DNA of 64,000 nt from Oreocharis arfaki (taxonomy: Eukaryota > Chordata > Aves > Passeriformes > Paramythiidae): positions 620,001 to 684,000 of the forward strand of contig VZRR01014210.1 of assembly GCA_013398015.1 (NCBI GenBank). The letters run 5' to 3'. The notes under the pieces were generated by a model. The model was not told where the DNA came from, did no database searches, and worked only from the letters and a program-made list of their open reading frames with translations. Position numbers and translations under genes: made by a program. Every line of letters begins with the position of its first letter. Position 1 is the stretch's first letter. Shown piece by piece: positions 13,706-26,469 of this stretch.

Positions 13706-14982
13706 AGGAATTCATGTTAATGATGGTGTCCCAAACCCAAAGTATTTGTAGAAAGATGACTGATTAAAAAAAAAATTGTAATTGTCTTTATTATATAGTC
13801 CCTTTCATCAACCTATTTTGTGATTAGAAGGATGAATTATGAAGAGGTGGAAGCTTGTATTCTCAAAAGTACACCTTGGATCATGTTAAGATTTGGAGAA
13901 CTCAAGGCCTACCTCTACTAAAATTATTGGTCCCTCAGCACTCCGGAGGGCCACACTCTCCTTGTGCTTTCTACTTCCAGCATCTCTGAGCTGTGCTGCT
14001 GCCTGCTCATTCCACAGGTCTGAAATTCAGCCCCTCCTCTTCAAAAGAAATGGTAACAGAAGCATGGTATGTCACAACATTTGGGTATGTTTACCTCATT
14101 TATCACCCTTCCTTTACTATGGCTCTGCTGCAATGCAAGGACAAAATAGGTTTCTTTGAACTGCAAAACAGGAGTAAAAGGCAGATGAAACAATTATTCT
14201 AGCACAGAATTTTTCAAACTCTAGGTCTATAACTGTGTTAAGAGATACATGATTTATATTAGTCAGACATAGATACTTTTACTTGCTGGGAGCTGCTGTG
14301 GAAGGCTCATGATGAGTCTGTGCCACTGATCACTCCTTCTTTTCCTGAACTATGTGAATTGAGACGTTTCTACTTTGTCTATAATGGAAGTACAGTAGGT
14401 GGAATGTGTTTACACAAAAACACAAGAGCCTAAAAAGGCAGCTGAATTTTTAATTTACCATATCTTATCAAACTCTGTCTTGGAGAAAACTAGTTAGTAT
14501 CCATATACAAACAGTTATTTGAGAAGCCTATCATACAATCAGTGCTATATATCTTACCCCTCTTCCTCTCGGGAGAGAAGCTAGAAGCAAGAAAATACAG
14601 AGGCAGTTACAAAACAATCTATTTTTCCTTTGGACAACCTTTTTGTCAAAAAAACCCCACTGAATTCCTTGAATTAAAACGCATTTTCCCCCCTTTTCTA
14701 TACTAATCATCAAATTGAGACATATGCCCCAGAGAGAAGCAAGTACAACAATAGCAGGAGAGGAAGAGACTTTTCAGGAAAAGCTACAGGTTATTCTTGT
14801 ACTAAATGCTTTTTATATAGAGATATATATTTTATACTTTATCAATAAGCTAAATTGGAAATTTCCATAAAAAGGAAATTCAAAGATGTTACATTTTCTT
14901 TTTAATGATGAAGTTAGGATCAACCTTCTTTACTGTCAATGAAATAATTGAACTGACTCATACAATATGGCTTCTCTAGGAA

Positions 14983-15331
14983 TGTGGGGACACCCACAAC
15001 GAGGATCCCAGAAACAGCTTGCTTGTACAGTCAGTGCACAACCCAAGGGCACTACCACCTCAAACAACTTTAACCATATTGAAATTGGTCCCAGTCAGAA
15101 TCAGATTAATATCTGAATTTAGCCAGAATAATCTAGTGTTACCCTAAGGGATTGAGCACAAAGCGGCTGTGTGTTTGGGTTCCTTTCCCACTCCATAAAG
15201 GAACTCTGAATGACACTAGCCCTAAGGATATAATAAAAGCTCTTTCACCCAGTCCGGTGTGACTGGCTCTCAGTCAGGATAGCCCTGTGAAAGCCATACT
15301 GCTACAGGCTTAGGCAGACAAGGGTCACTAC
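14983..15331 (+). mobile_element. Possible old LTR fragment
   Basis: This stretch has a TGTGGGGACACCC start, higher CpG than its flanks, and an AATAAA (inside TATAATAAAAGC, about 15229-15240) followed by a CTCTTTCACCCAGTC segment like an R-U5 region. No target duplication was found and both ends are uncertain. It could also be unique sequence. Confidence 0.25.
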
Positions 15332-17234
15332 ATTTTTGTGATGATTTTGATATTTCCAAACAAAGTTTCTACCAACTACCATTCAATATTTAACAATTCT
15401 GAGGGCTGGATTCCTGCCTAATGGAGACTCTTGCAACCAGGGAGCCAGGATGATTTAAGGACCCCGCAAGTGCAGCCAGCCCCCAGGATGCTGAGGACCT
15501 GGGGAAAAAAATCAATCTCAGAAACCAGGAAGGTCTAGGCAAAATTTCACAAATAATTTTGTTTCCTTCAGTCTCCAGCAAAACCAGTTCTCAGTTGAAA
15601 TATTCTCATTTGACTACGTGATTTCAGTATTTCAGCTGAATCTATCTAAAATGTTTTCATCTGTACCTTCTAAAAAGACCCATAAAGAATTGGTGTCAGT
15701 CCTGTCCATCAATGCCTAGGCAACCTGGATCCATCTCTGTAGAAGTCAAAGAACCAGACTCAGAAAGGTAGTGAGTTTCATTAAAGCTGTGTTTTCTAGT
15801 AAACAGATAAATGATTTGTTTTTCATTGTTTCTAGCAAGTGAAATAGGGAATAAATGTTCTTCCCCCGTAGCTACAGAAATTTGAAACAAGTCCAAACAG
15901 CTTCTCTATTGAATTTACACAAGCAGCAGCTCTAAGCTCATAAAAATATATCACTGTGAAGCCTACAAATATGGCTTCATTTTATTACTCTTACAATGAT
16001 AATTTGGAGCAATAAATACTTTACACTGAACTTGTATTCTGTCTGCAACATGGGTCATCTAATTTCCTCGGACTTCACTCTGTGTTTGGAACTCAGGTCT
16101 CATAACCCAGTTGGTCTGTGCCTGGAAATTCTAATGGTGTTAGTGGCAGTTACACGCAACAAAGACAAATGCAGACCAGCCCACATTACACATGAGTAGC
16201 ATTTGATGAAAGCCTGGATCATGCTTTCTTTTTCTCTGTTAAATGTACTTTGCTCTGCAAGGTCAGTTGATTTCCACAGAATCACTCGCAAACTTGAATC
16301 ACAGTTCCACAATTAAGTTTTAAGGTTTAGAAGTCACCACAGAAAAAAACCAAACCAAAGTCTTTTAAAAGCAGCAGTGGTCTTCAAGGAACACAGTCAC
16401 GCTGGATATCATCTGGTAGGTGAAAGCATTCAACCTTGAACTCTGTGTCTAATAAAGGCTACAAAGCATCTGTGTGTCTGGGCAGGTCCTTCACATCTAA
16501 GGTAATCATACCCCTTCTGGAGATATTGCAAGCACCTTGAACATTTTTTAGTGTTAAGAGCAATAACAGCTTGTTTTAGGATTTGAGTCCATTTAGTGAA
16601 AAGATCCTGCAGTCAAAAGGAATTTTTCCTGTAGCATAAACCGAGGGGACAGATGACCACACAGTGGCTCCCAGTCTTGGCCCTGAGCAGGTAAGCGCTT
16701 CACACTGTCCATGGGAAGGATGGCTCCAAAGTGTCCCATCATTTCCTACTGCTTCTGAAAACACATGGTGTGATTCACCTCTGCTGACTGTGAGAAAGAA
16801 AAGTGGGCCATGGCCTTACCTCTCTTTTATCCCTTTAAAGCCAGCAGACATCCCAGACAGCTGCAGTGCTATCAGGCTCCGTCTAGGAGTGAGCTGTGTT
16901 CAGCACACATTTTGATTCCCTATTCTCTGCCCATGTCACACACTAAAGGCTGGGTAAATCTAGCACTCAACAATATACTGCAGTACTAGAAGAAATATGT
17001 GTGTATTTATTACCTCATGCAGGTTCTCATTTGAGTTGCAGAGTATAAATTCAACAGAAAGTTTCTTCACCTAAGCAAGAAAGCCAGCAGAGCACACATC
17101 AAACAGCATATGCAGATTAGTTCTGGTCCATTACTATTAAGTTCTCACAGACCATGTAACATTGGCATGACAGGGATTTGCTTCTAAAGAAAGCAGTAGA
17201 TATACACACACACAAAAATACCAAACTCAAAATG

Positions 17235-17298
17235 AACCAAACAAAAAAACCCCCAAACAAACAAACAAATCAAACAAACCAAAACAAACAAAAAAACC
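17235..17298 (+). repeat. (CAAA)n-type A-rich low-complexity tract
   Basis: AAAC and CAAA units, mixed with short A and C runs, fill this tract. The open frame running through it (rich in K, Q, N, T) is not a gene. Confidence 0.85.
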
Positions 17299-19804
17299 TA
17301 TCTGGTATAATATATTCCATCAGGTCGAAGATACAGAAAAACAAAGTGGGGCAGAACAAATGCAGAACAGTTCTTTCAATCACAGAAATGCCCTCTAAAA
17401 ACTGATATGGAAACTGTCATTCTGAAAATCACAGATATCTATCATGAATATCTTTCTCTTAAAATAACCTGAGGCCAATCATTCCTAATTTAGAGTAGCC
17501 CGAAGACTGAGCAACGAACTAACATGTCTTATAGAGACCTTCTGGCTATCTCTTTACATCTGTTCAAGGCTGTGAGTAGAAAAAAAAATCTTTCAGCTCT
17601 CAGGCTGAAGGTATAATAAACCCAATAATACAAGAGGCTTTTTGACATTGAGAGATGTCTGAAATTGCAAGTCTGGAAGCATAATAATGCTTGAATGGGA
17701 AGGCAACCCATTGTTTACACTGCCTCCTTTCACCATCTTCAGAATTTTTTCTGGATTTGAAACTGCACAGCAGGGCTCAGACGCATGGATTGCTGTCACC
17801 TGCTTCGAGTGAGTGACAGGGTCTGTGTGCTGCTAGCAATTTCCAATGGATATAATAGCATTCGACTTTTCCTCTCTGATTTCAAGTGGCTAGGTACCAC
17901 TGAAAATATGGATCCTAACCTTTTCTTACCAGCTGCCAGCTACAAGGGAGTCTTCCCTGGGCAGCTTGTATGAAACCAAAAGGAAACAATTCTGTTTGCT
18001 GGTGGTTTTCTCCTGCTTTGGCAAACTCAGATGCCTAATGAATGAGTCCAGCAGCAGTAAGGTGAGGATGGGGAAAGAAATGTACCTGCCTTTTCATCAC
18101 CTGCAAGCTCTGCTGCCTTTGCAAGGCTCCGCTAGACTTAGGATGTCACCCAGAGCAGAAGGGTGGGAAAACCTGTGCAGCTGCAACTCCCCTGGACTCA
18201 CACAGCTGTTTGGGAAGATGACATTGCAAAAATTATCATTTTGTATCTATCCCCTTCTCTGTATATAGCAATACGTTACTTGAAAGGGGTACCTACTGTG
18301 GAGATTACCAGCAGGTCAGCAAGCCTGTCTGAATCTGAATCTGACATTGATCTCAGCACAGTCCGTGTCTACCCTTGAGAAACTTAATCGAGAGAAGCAA
18401 GAAATTCAAAACAGTAGAGAGCATAAAAAACAACACAACTGCAAATAGCGTTTTTCTTAGATGCTTAGAACACCTATGTTGTAAATAATAATAGTATAGT
18501 GTAGTTAAAATAGCCAATGAATCTATTGTAGTAGTTAAACAACCAATAGATGAGTAACATAAATGATAAACATACAAAAGTGTATATATATGACACTAAC
18601 TTTTTCAAGTTGTTTTTGCTTACACTCAATGCTAAAACTTGTGTCGTGCCCACCTCAACTGCAACACCCTACCTTCTCAAAGAAAGAGTCTTAATTGCTT
18701 ACAAAGCTATAACAAGTCTGACAGAACTAGAACTTAGATCTCATCCATCGTCAACTTACTACTAATCTTTTTCTTCCTTTACTTTCTTAAAACCAGCATT
18801 CTTCAGATCATGTTAAATCCATCATTCAGAGACTTGAATCATCAAGTAATAATCTGTTTCTTATTGCAAACAACACTATAGTTAGGGAAGGGAAAATTCT
18901 TGAAAGTTTGTGCTGAACTACAGAATTTTGACAGGCCTCTTTCTTACAGCAGTATAAATCTCTACGCTCAGCATTCAACTCCTGGAGCTTAAAGTACCAA
19001 CCTGAGAATGTTTGACTAAAGAAAATGAATTAGAAGGCCATGGCACCACTGCATGCTTCACAGACATCATTTTAAATAAAAGTCTAAACTGAGCTATAAG
19101 GCAGGGCTGTGGGAAATCTTCAGACTAATCCCTTATTTATTTCTGTGGAAAAGTTCAATATTATCACTTAATTATCATTTATCCTCTCTTTTAACCTCAC
19201 TGTAAGGTTCCTCTCTGCATGCTTCGCATCCACCTCTCTTTCATAAGCTCATCTATACTGCAAGCCCTCACGCACTCTTTGTAGTTAAATCATCCCTGAA
19301 AATATTTTTAGGAGATTAGGCTTTTTAGATTTTCCTTGCACCTCCTTCAGTATTGTACCTAGACTAGTCTGGTCCTTCTCACACAGTTCCTTTCCATCTG
19401 CTACATTTTAGTTCTTTTCTCTGCATTTTATTGCTTAATCTAAGGTGTGAACTTAATTTTAAAATGTACTGGGCCATAGAGAGGATATATGGTAGTGGTG
19501 GCTCCCAGCTTGGACCACAATATTACATCTCCTCAATATTGCTATCACTGCTTCTGAGAAGTAGAGCTGGTTATCAACAGCACTGGACACCTGACAGGCA
19601 AACTCAGCTGTCAAAGTTTATAGATTAGCCTTTTGCATATTTGTTCAAATCTGCTAACCATTTGGAATTAGTCTCGTTCCCACAGTTGGTTTCCCTATTT
19701 CAGCTGTGCCTTCTACTGTGAACAACCAGCCTGCTTTTTCCACCTCAAGGACAGCTCTTCTCTTCAGATGTACTTTGCTTGTGCAAAGGTTGGCTTATAA
19801 CCTC

Positions 19805-20696
19805 TATTGGTTTGGTACAGCCTGGTTTTGGGTAGCAGGGGGCCACAAACACGACTCCTGTGAGGAAACTGCTGGAAGCTTCCCACCATGTCCAGCGGAG
19901 CCAATGGCTGATGGCTCTGAACATAGACATGCTGCTGGCCAGAACTGGGCCAATGAGAGAGGCTGGTAATGCCTCTGTGATGACATATTTAAGAAGAAAA
20001 TCAAAACAAAGTCAAGGGTTTTTGCTTCAAGTTAGAGGAGGAGGTGAGAACAAGTGAGGGAAAACACCATGGTGACACCAAGGTCAGTGAAGGAGGGGCA
20101 GGAGGTGCTCCAGGTGCCGGAGCCGAGATTCCTCTGCAGGCTGTGGTGCAGACCATGGCTAAGCAGGTTGTCCCCCTGCAGCCCCTGGGGATCCACGGGG
20201 GATGCAGAGATCCACCCGCAGCCCGTGGGGGAGGCGCCCGTGCCGGAGCGGGTGGATGCCTGGAGGAGGCTGTGATCCAGTGGGAGACCCGGTGGAGAGA
20301 GAGGGCCCCCCTTGCTTCCAGGCTGGAGCAGCCTGCCCTTGGAGGACTGCACCCCGTGGGGAGAGCCAGGGCACAGCAGTTTTGGGAGGACCGTGTGCTC
20401 GTCGGAGGGGCTCACGCTGCAGGAGGTCTGGTATGGCTGCTGCTCGTGAGAGTGCATCCACATCAGAGAGGTTCATGGAGANTCATTACCCTCTTCTGAT
20501 TCTGTTAGTAATAAATTTCACTTAGTAACCAAGGTTGAGCTTGTTTTGCCCTTGAAATATTTTTCTCACTCTCCTTATCTCACCCATGAAGCCTCCGTTA
20601 ACCCTTTTTACCTCTTTTCCTTCCTTTTGCCCAGCTGTGGTAGAGGAGGGTGACTCTCGTGAGTGCCTGGCATTGGGCCAGTGTCAAACCACGACA
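19805..20696 (+). mobile_element. Solo LTR, avian class II (ERVK-like)
   Basis: This 892-bp block is richer in G and C than its surroundings. It ends in ACA and is flanked by TAACCTC on both sides (19798-19804 and 20697-20703). A 6-bp duplication is usual for class II elements, so the seventh base may be chance. The 5' end reads TAT, probably a mutated TGT. It contains a TATA-like ATATTTAAG (19985-19993) and AATAAA (20510-20515) in plus orientation. Open frames of up to 151 codons inside it arise from the GC-rich repeat-like body and do not resemble retroviral proteins. One ambiguous base (20482) lies within it. The LTR at 63033 belongs to the same family. Confidence 0.85.
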
Positions 20697-20703
20697 TAAC
20701 CTC

Positions 20704-23479
20704 ACGCTCCCAACCACAAACCTCTTTCCATACTCCTCTGTTCACTTCTTTTGCTTTTCTTGTCAAAACAGTGTCTTACTCATGTCTTTACACTCTTGCC
20801 CTAAGTTAGACATGTGTTTTTTAAATTTTACACCTGAAGTAACACCTTTTATTTCCTGAATTTAAAATAACGTTACAATATATACCTATTTAATTGTATT
20901 CTAAAACTCTACACCAGAATTCTGTTAGCTGACTGGATAACACCACTAATTCCTCCTTGATTTCCCTAGAGTATTTCCTGGTGACAAAACAGAAATCTGT
21001 GAGTCTGAATTCTTAAGTTGTATCTGCATTACTTCAACCTGACAAGTGTAAATTTTTTTGTGTAACAGGCAGCTCTAACATAGACCATACACAGAAAGCT
21101 GTAAGTATTTCTTCAATTAAGAAATTTTCATGTCTTTGCTCTTTCAGCTACTTTCCACCTCTGCATTTCCAAAACACCTACTGTGAGAAGCACAGCATTT
21201 GAAATAAAGTTTTCAAATCCCTCTGATGCATGACAGCATGAAACCAATGCTTTCCAGGCTGTACTGGGAGCTGCTTCAGCCAGCTCCAGAGCTGAGCCAG
21301 CAGTAGAGCCACCTCCAGTGCTGGATGAGAGGCACTGGGGTCTGTCCTGGGAGCCACGCTGCCTCCAGTGAGTCACCACCTTCTCCTTCCCTGCTGTGCA
21401 GGCATCCCACCTCTGCTGTCATCCTGTCTCCAGCACAGGTCCTGTTCCCAACATGGACCTTGTCCCCAACCCAATCCCCAAATTATCCAATTCTGGCTCT
21501 GATTAATTTGTCATTTCCTCCAGAAGAGTTTTTTCCTCTAAGCAGGCTCCCATTTAATTTACTTTATGGGCAGAACACCCTTCCTTTTGCCTGTATGGCA
21601 CACGTCAGTAATCCAGGTTATGCTGGAACTTTGGTAACCCCATTTTTCACATCTTCATTTTTGGACTAATGAGGGAAGCATAAATGAATATTGGCAATGT
21701 TGCACTGATAATTTTAGTTTCCTTTTTCATTATTTTGGCTTTAAGAAGTCTCCTTTCCTTTTCCTAAATCAGTCATTACTCAATCAGCCAAATAAAAATG
21801 CAGCACTGTTGACTTAGCGTCACTTTCTCTTATCACTTTCCTCACAGTTGAAGAGACACTACCACCATCACATCAAATAAATCGGCTTTGAGGAAATTAC
21901 ATATTTGCTTGATAAAAAGAAGTATGAAGGCAGAACGGACCTATACTTTCATAAGGCATCAAATTTAGTACTTGGAATATTTGAAGCTAAAAAGTAAGGA
22001 TTACATGACGACGAAAGGTACTTGAAATAGCTTAAGAACTGCGCAACCAGTAGTTTTTGAAACCTTATGGGCAACTGGGATTCATTATCAAAGCGTTGTG
22101 AAAATACTTCCATTGTGAATATTAAACATCAGTATTGTACTCACTGATGAGAACTTGTGAAAAGTGCAGAAAAAGTAATTAAATCCAAACTTTCTTGAGC
22201 ATTTCTGGGAGACACTGCAAGAGATCACTTTGTTTAGCTTATTAAAAAGAGAAAAAGAATACTGAGAAATGACCTAATTAGAATAAGAAAGTATGTTTTT
22301 GGGCAAAACATATCTTTAATCTACCTGGGAAGGTGATAATATAAAGCAGTGGCTTGAAGTTACACTTAGATACCTTCAGATTAAAAGGTACACAGATGCT
22401 TTCTGTTATTATTTTGACACCAAAGATACTTCATGATTGGAACAATAAAGAAATGGTGAATTTTTCATCTTTTGATTCTTTTATATCAAGAATGGATATT
22501 AAACATGAAATGAGTATTATGGTATCTGATCTAGAGATCACATGGAAGAAACAGTGATCCCTTATGACTGAACTGGGTGGGTCTATAGCAGTTAAACAGC
22601 ACCTAAGCTTTTTAGTTTTAACCTGTTTCCAAGACAATCAAAACTCACAGTCATGACATAAATATCAGGGTTAAACAGCAAGGCTAATGACAAATGAATG
22701 TATTTCTCTACTAGACTCTCGGATTTATAATAAAACATACAGAAAGGTATAAAAATAAAAGTAAAAAGACACTAGTATTGGTTTGGGTTTTTTAGTAAAC
22801 ACTGTTGTGAAATGTTCTATCTTAAAAAATTAAAAGTAAAGTATTTGTACATTGGTGCTAAAGCAATTACACTACAATGACATAGTACACTTAAACACAG
22901 AAAACATCTTAAATATTAAATATGCAAAACCATAAAATAAAATGCATTTATATTTATACCATCCTATTTTTCCCTAAGTACTTACATTTGTTTCTTGAAA
23001 ACCTTTGACAAGATTCTACTTGGAGATTCTCCTTTTAAAACATAATTGAGTGCTCTTCATTCCTTAGATGCTCTATTACATATTTATTTTACTAATTAAT
23101 TTAGCCACACAAAAGTGTGCCTATTCAAGGCTGGAGGCAAATGGTTGTAAACAAAATAACTCCACAAACACAGCTACTTCCTCTAATCCATTTGAAATTG
23201 CTGGTGATACTTGAATAAATATATCATCTTTTTTCTGCTTCCCTCAACAGAAGTCATGATTAGAAAACAGAGTTCCATAATTGGTATCTTTGCCTTCTGT
23301 TATATTATCAGTGCAGGCCAAGGCTGAACATAAAGGATTTAAGAAAATATACAACATGAATATTTTCACATACCACGAGTGCACTCCGCTGGTTTTCAGT
23401 GCAACGAGTAAGTGCGATGTGACACTCCCACAGCCCTGCGCTCAAGGAGTAAATGAAGAGTGAGCAGGTCACAGCCCAT
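20704..23479. other. Intergenic, no recognised feature
   Basis: AT-rich sequence between the solo LTR and the long CR1. The 114-codon frame at 21325 has no recognised similarity. Confidence 0.5.
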
Positions 23480-25150
23480 GGTTAAAGCAGATGGGCCCCT
23501 GCTGAGAAAGTCAAGGGAGGCGTAACCACCTCATAAACAACACTGGTCAATGGATGAGGAGATTGAGGTACCAAACCACTTTTTTGCCTCAGTCTTCAAT
23601 GGCAACCACTCTTCCCACACTTCCATTGTGGATGGATAGCAGAGTGGGGACTGGGGGAGCAAAGTCCTTCCCACTGTAAGTATCGATCATATTCATGACC
23701 ACTTGAAGAACCTGAGCACACACAACTTTATGGAACTTGATGAGATGCATCCCAGAGTCCTGATGGAATTGTCTGAACTACATCACTCTCCTTTGTATTT
23801 GAAAAGTCATGGCATTCAGGTGAAGTCTCAACTGGCTGGAAAAGAAGAAACATTGTACCCATCTTTAAAAAGCATAGAACTGGGAACTACTGACCTGTCA
23901 GCCTCACCTCCATACCCAGGAAAATCATGGAACTGATCCTCCTAGAAGCTATGCTAAAGCACATGGAGAACAAGGAGGAGATTTGGGACATCCAGCACAG
24001 CTTCACCAAAGGCAAGTCCTGCCTTACCAACCCAGTGGCTTTCTGTGATGGAGTAACTACATCAGTGGACAAGGGAAGGACTACAGATGTCCCTTATCTG
24101 GACTTCTGTAAAGCCTTGGACACAGATCACCAAAACATTCTCTCTAAACTAGAGAGATGGATTCGATGGGTGGACGGTTTGGTGGATAAGGAAATGGTTG
24201 AACAGTCATGTCCAGAGGGTAGTGGTCAATGGCTGAGTCCTGATGGACACCAGTGATGGGTGCTGTCCCTTAGGGATCTATATAGGGGCCAGTGTTATTT
24301 ACTGTCTTCATTAATGACACAGATGAAGGGATCAAGTGCACCCTCAGCAGGTTTGCAAATGACACCAAGCTGAGTGGTGCAGTGACACACATGAAACACA
24401 AGATGTCATTCAGAGGGACCTGGACAAGCTCGAGAAGTGGGTCCCTGGGAATCTCATGAGGTTTAACAAGACCAAGTGCAAAGTGCTCCACCTGGGTGAG
24501 AGCAACCCCCAGTACAGGCTATGGGATGATGGGATCAAGAGCAGCCCTGCCAAGAAGGACTTGGGGGTGCTGGTGGGTGAGAGGCTGATCATGGCCCACC
24601 AATGTGCACTTGCAGCCCAGAAAGCTGTCCTGGTCTGCATCTGTGTCTGCTCTGCTCTGGTGAGACCCCACGATGCACCCAGCTCTGGAGTCCCCAGCAA
24701 AGGATGGACATTGACCTGTTGGAGTGAGTCCAGAAGAGGCCTGGTATGGAGCACCTATGTTATGAGGAGAGGCTGAGATAATTGAGTTTGTTTAGCCTGG
24801 AAAAGATGAGGTTTTGGGGTGGCCTAACTGCAGCCTTCCAGTACCTGAAGGGAACCTACGAGAAAGACAGAGACTACGAGAGATGTAGTGACAGAACAAG
24901 GACGAATGGTTTCAAACTGAAAGAGAGTAGGTTCAGATTAAATAGCAGGAAGAAACTCTTTATGTGTGGGTGGTGAGGCACTGAAACAATTGCCTAGGGA
25001 ATTTGTGAATGCCCCGTCCCTGGAATGGTTCAAGGACAGGTTGGATGTGGCTCTAAGCAGCCTGATGCCCCACCAATGGCAGCGGTGTTAGAACTTGATG
25101 AACTTTGAGGTTCCTTCCAAACCAAGACATTTTTGATTCCATAATTTCAT
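23480..25150 (+). mobile_element. CR1 LINE with decayed ORF2 and 3' UTR
   Basis: About 1.7 kb of one plus-strand CR1 starts in ORF2 between endonuclease and reverse transcriptase (text TTTTTTGCCTCAGTCTTCAA near 23580), runs through the RT domain and ends in the 3' UTR near 25150, where the octamers are degenerate. It is the longest CR1 copy here. Confidence 0.93.
23927..24420 (+). pseudogene. CR1 ORF2 reverse transcriptase remnant
   Basis: A 109-codon open piece (23927-24256) shows RT-domain text including HSFTKGKSCLTN and YLDFCKALDT. After stops and shifts, further RT text follows (GPVLF- and FINDT-like). At 24352 the motif expected to read FADDTKLSG reads FANDTKLSG, so the first catalytic Asp is lost. 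The element therefore cannot supply its own reverse transcriptase. Confidence 0.85.
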
Positions 25151-25702
25151 TATACTATCCTGCAAACCTCGCACTAGTCCACTCTCAGCAGGAATATCAA
25201 CCAGTGTCCTGTCAAAGATTGGAGAGGTAATTTAAGACATTTTCATCCACTGCTTATTTAAAGAGATCACTCTAAGTTGTTTAGGTCCAGCCCATGAAAA
25301 CCTTCCAGTCTCCACACAGCAGCCACAGCAACAGTTTCTTGTAGAAGGCTGGAATAAACCTGGCTGGTGCATTTGTAGAGTGAGAATCCAGTCCTTCAAT
25401 GCCTCTGCAGACAGCTCCACCAATGCAGATGGAAATTGAAACATCAAAGCCTAAATCAATTTAAGCAAGCGCTGTCGGAAACAGCAGTTCTCAGAGCAAA
25501 CTCACGAATAAGCAACTAGTCTTTCTGAACAAAGCTACGAAGTAAAACTCCAGAAAAGAAGTAAAAGTTTGGAACAGAAATTTCCACTTTAGGCAAAAAA
25601 ACCTAAGACCTGTGTACAACAGGTGCGAATAGACTTTCTTTGGGATCACCCTACCTCTGTCAGATCTGTTAGATGGCAAGGAGCTGATCAAAATCAACTG
25701 AG

Positions 25703-25739
<37 letters not shown>

Positions 25740-26139
25740 TTTGGGCCTGCATTTTGCTCACAGTAAATTTCAAGATTTTGGCTGTTGAAATAATGGATGC
25801 ACTATATTAATGCCAGTTTTAATGCATTGTGTCTCGAAAAAAACCACAGTTCAGTTCACGGTAAATACAGACCTATTTAAATAAATTAACCCTAAGACTT
25901 AAATCCTCAGAAGGTCTTTTCCCCACTGTTCTCAAGGAGCAATATTTCAGTCATTCTAGACATCCATCCTGCTTCAAATCTGGCTGAACAGAAAGCATTT
26001 CGGGGAAAAAAAAATCAGAGCCACCTTGTAAAGTCCCTGGAAAGTAAACAAGAAGTAGAAGTAAATACAAGTACTATTAAGTCTGTTACTCATGCAACCT
26101 CGCATGTGTGATATTTTTATAAGTACAGGAAGGAGGCAA
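25151..26139. other. Intergenic upstream of the HS3ST1 island
   Basis: It holds the (ATTT)n microsatellite and otherwise unique AT-rich sequence. No TATA-type promoter or exon was recognised. Confidence 0.5.
25705..25743 (+). repeat. (ATTT)n microsatellite
   Basis: About nine uninterrupted ATTT units lie between the long CR1 and the HS3ST1 island. They are likely to be length-variable. Confidence 0.95.
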
Positions 26140-26236
26140 TTGAAGGACTTGGACTCCTTGATCCTTGTGCGTCCCTTCTGGACTCCTTGATCTTCGCGCG
26201 TCCCTTCCAACTCAAAATATTCTATGATTTTATGGA
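26140..26236 (+). mobile_element. CR1 3' tail with an internal 29-bp tandem duplication
   Basis: Text GGACTTGGACTCCTTGATCC, then TTCCAACTCAAAATATTCTATGATT, is the terminal part of a plus-strand CR1. A 29-bp segment is duplicated in tandem (26151-26179 and 26180-26208, with three internal differences plus one at the last base). It ends about 100 bp before the HS3ST1 CpG island. Confidence 0.85.
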
Positions 26237-26364
26237 GGCGGGGACAGGTGTGCTTGTTGCGGATAGCCATTCGTTCCCCAGACCTCTAGCATTACTTGGG
26301 CGAACTCCTCTGTTTGCACACCCTCCTGTGCTCACGGGCACACACACACGCGGAGGGGCTGCCC

Positions 26365-26415
26365 GCACCCCGGCGCTGTCCGCACCCCGGCGCTGTCCGC
26401 ACCCCGGCGCTGCCG
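26365..26415 (+). repeat. 17-bp GC-rich tandem repeat, three copies
   Basis: The unit GCACCCCGGCGCTGTCC occurs twice exactly (26365-26381, 26382-26398) and a third time with one change near its end (26399-26415). It lies 50-100 bp upstream of the GC box in the HS3ST1 island. Confidence 0.85.
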
Positions 26416-26469
26416 CCCGCACCCCGCGGGCCGGGAGGAGCTTCTCCGTGAGGCGGAGCGGGGCGGGGC

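Larger units (their letters stand above)
11813..19797. other. Intergenic, sparse old repeats
   Basis: It contains the short CR1 tail near 13640-13705, the doubtful LTR at 14983-15331 and the A-rich tract at 17235-17298. No gene, RNA gene or splice-supported exon was recognised. Confidence 0.5.

Noticed and set aside
17178..17405. 75-codon frame rich in Lys, Gln, Asn
   Set aside because: It is a translation of the (CAAA)n tract.
20044..20499. 151-, 143- and 107-codon frames on both strands
   Set aside because: They lie in the GC-rich body of a solo LTR; several frames are open at once, which reflects composition.
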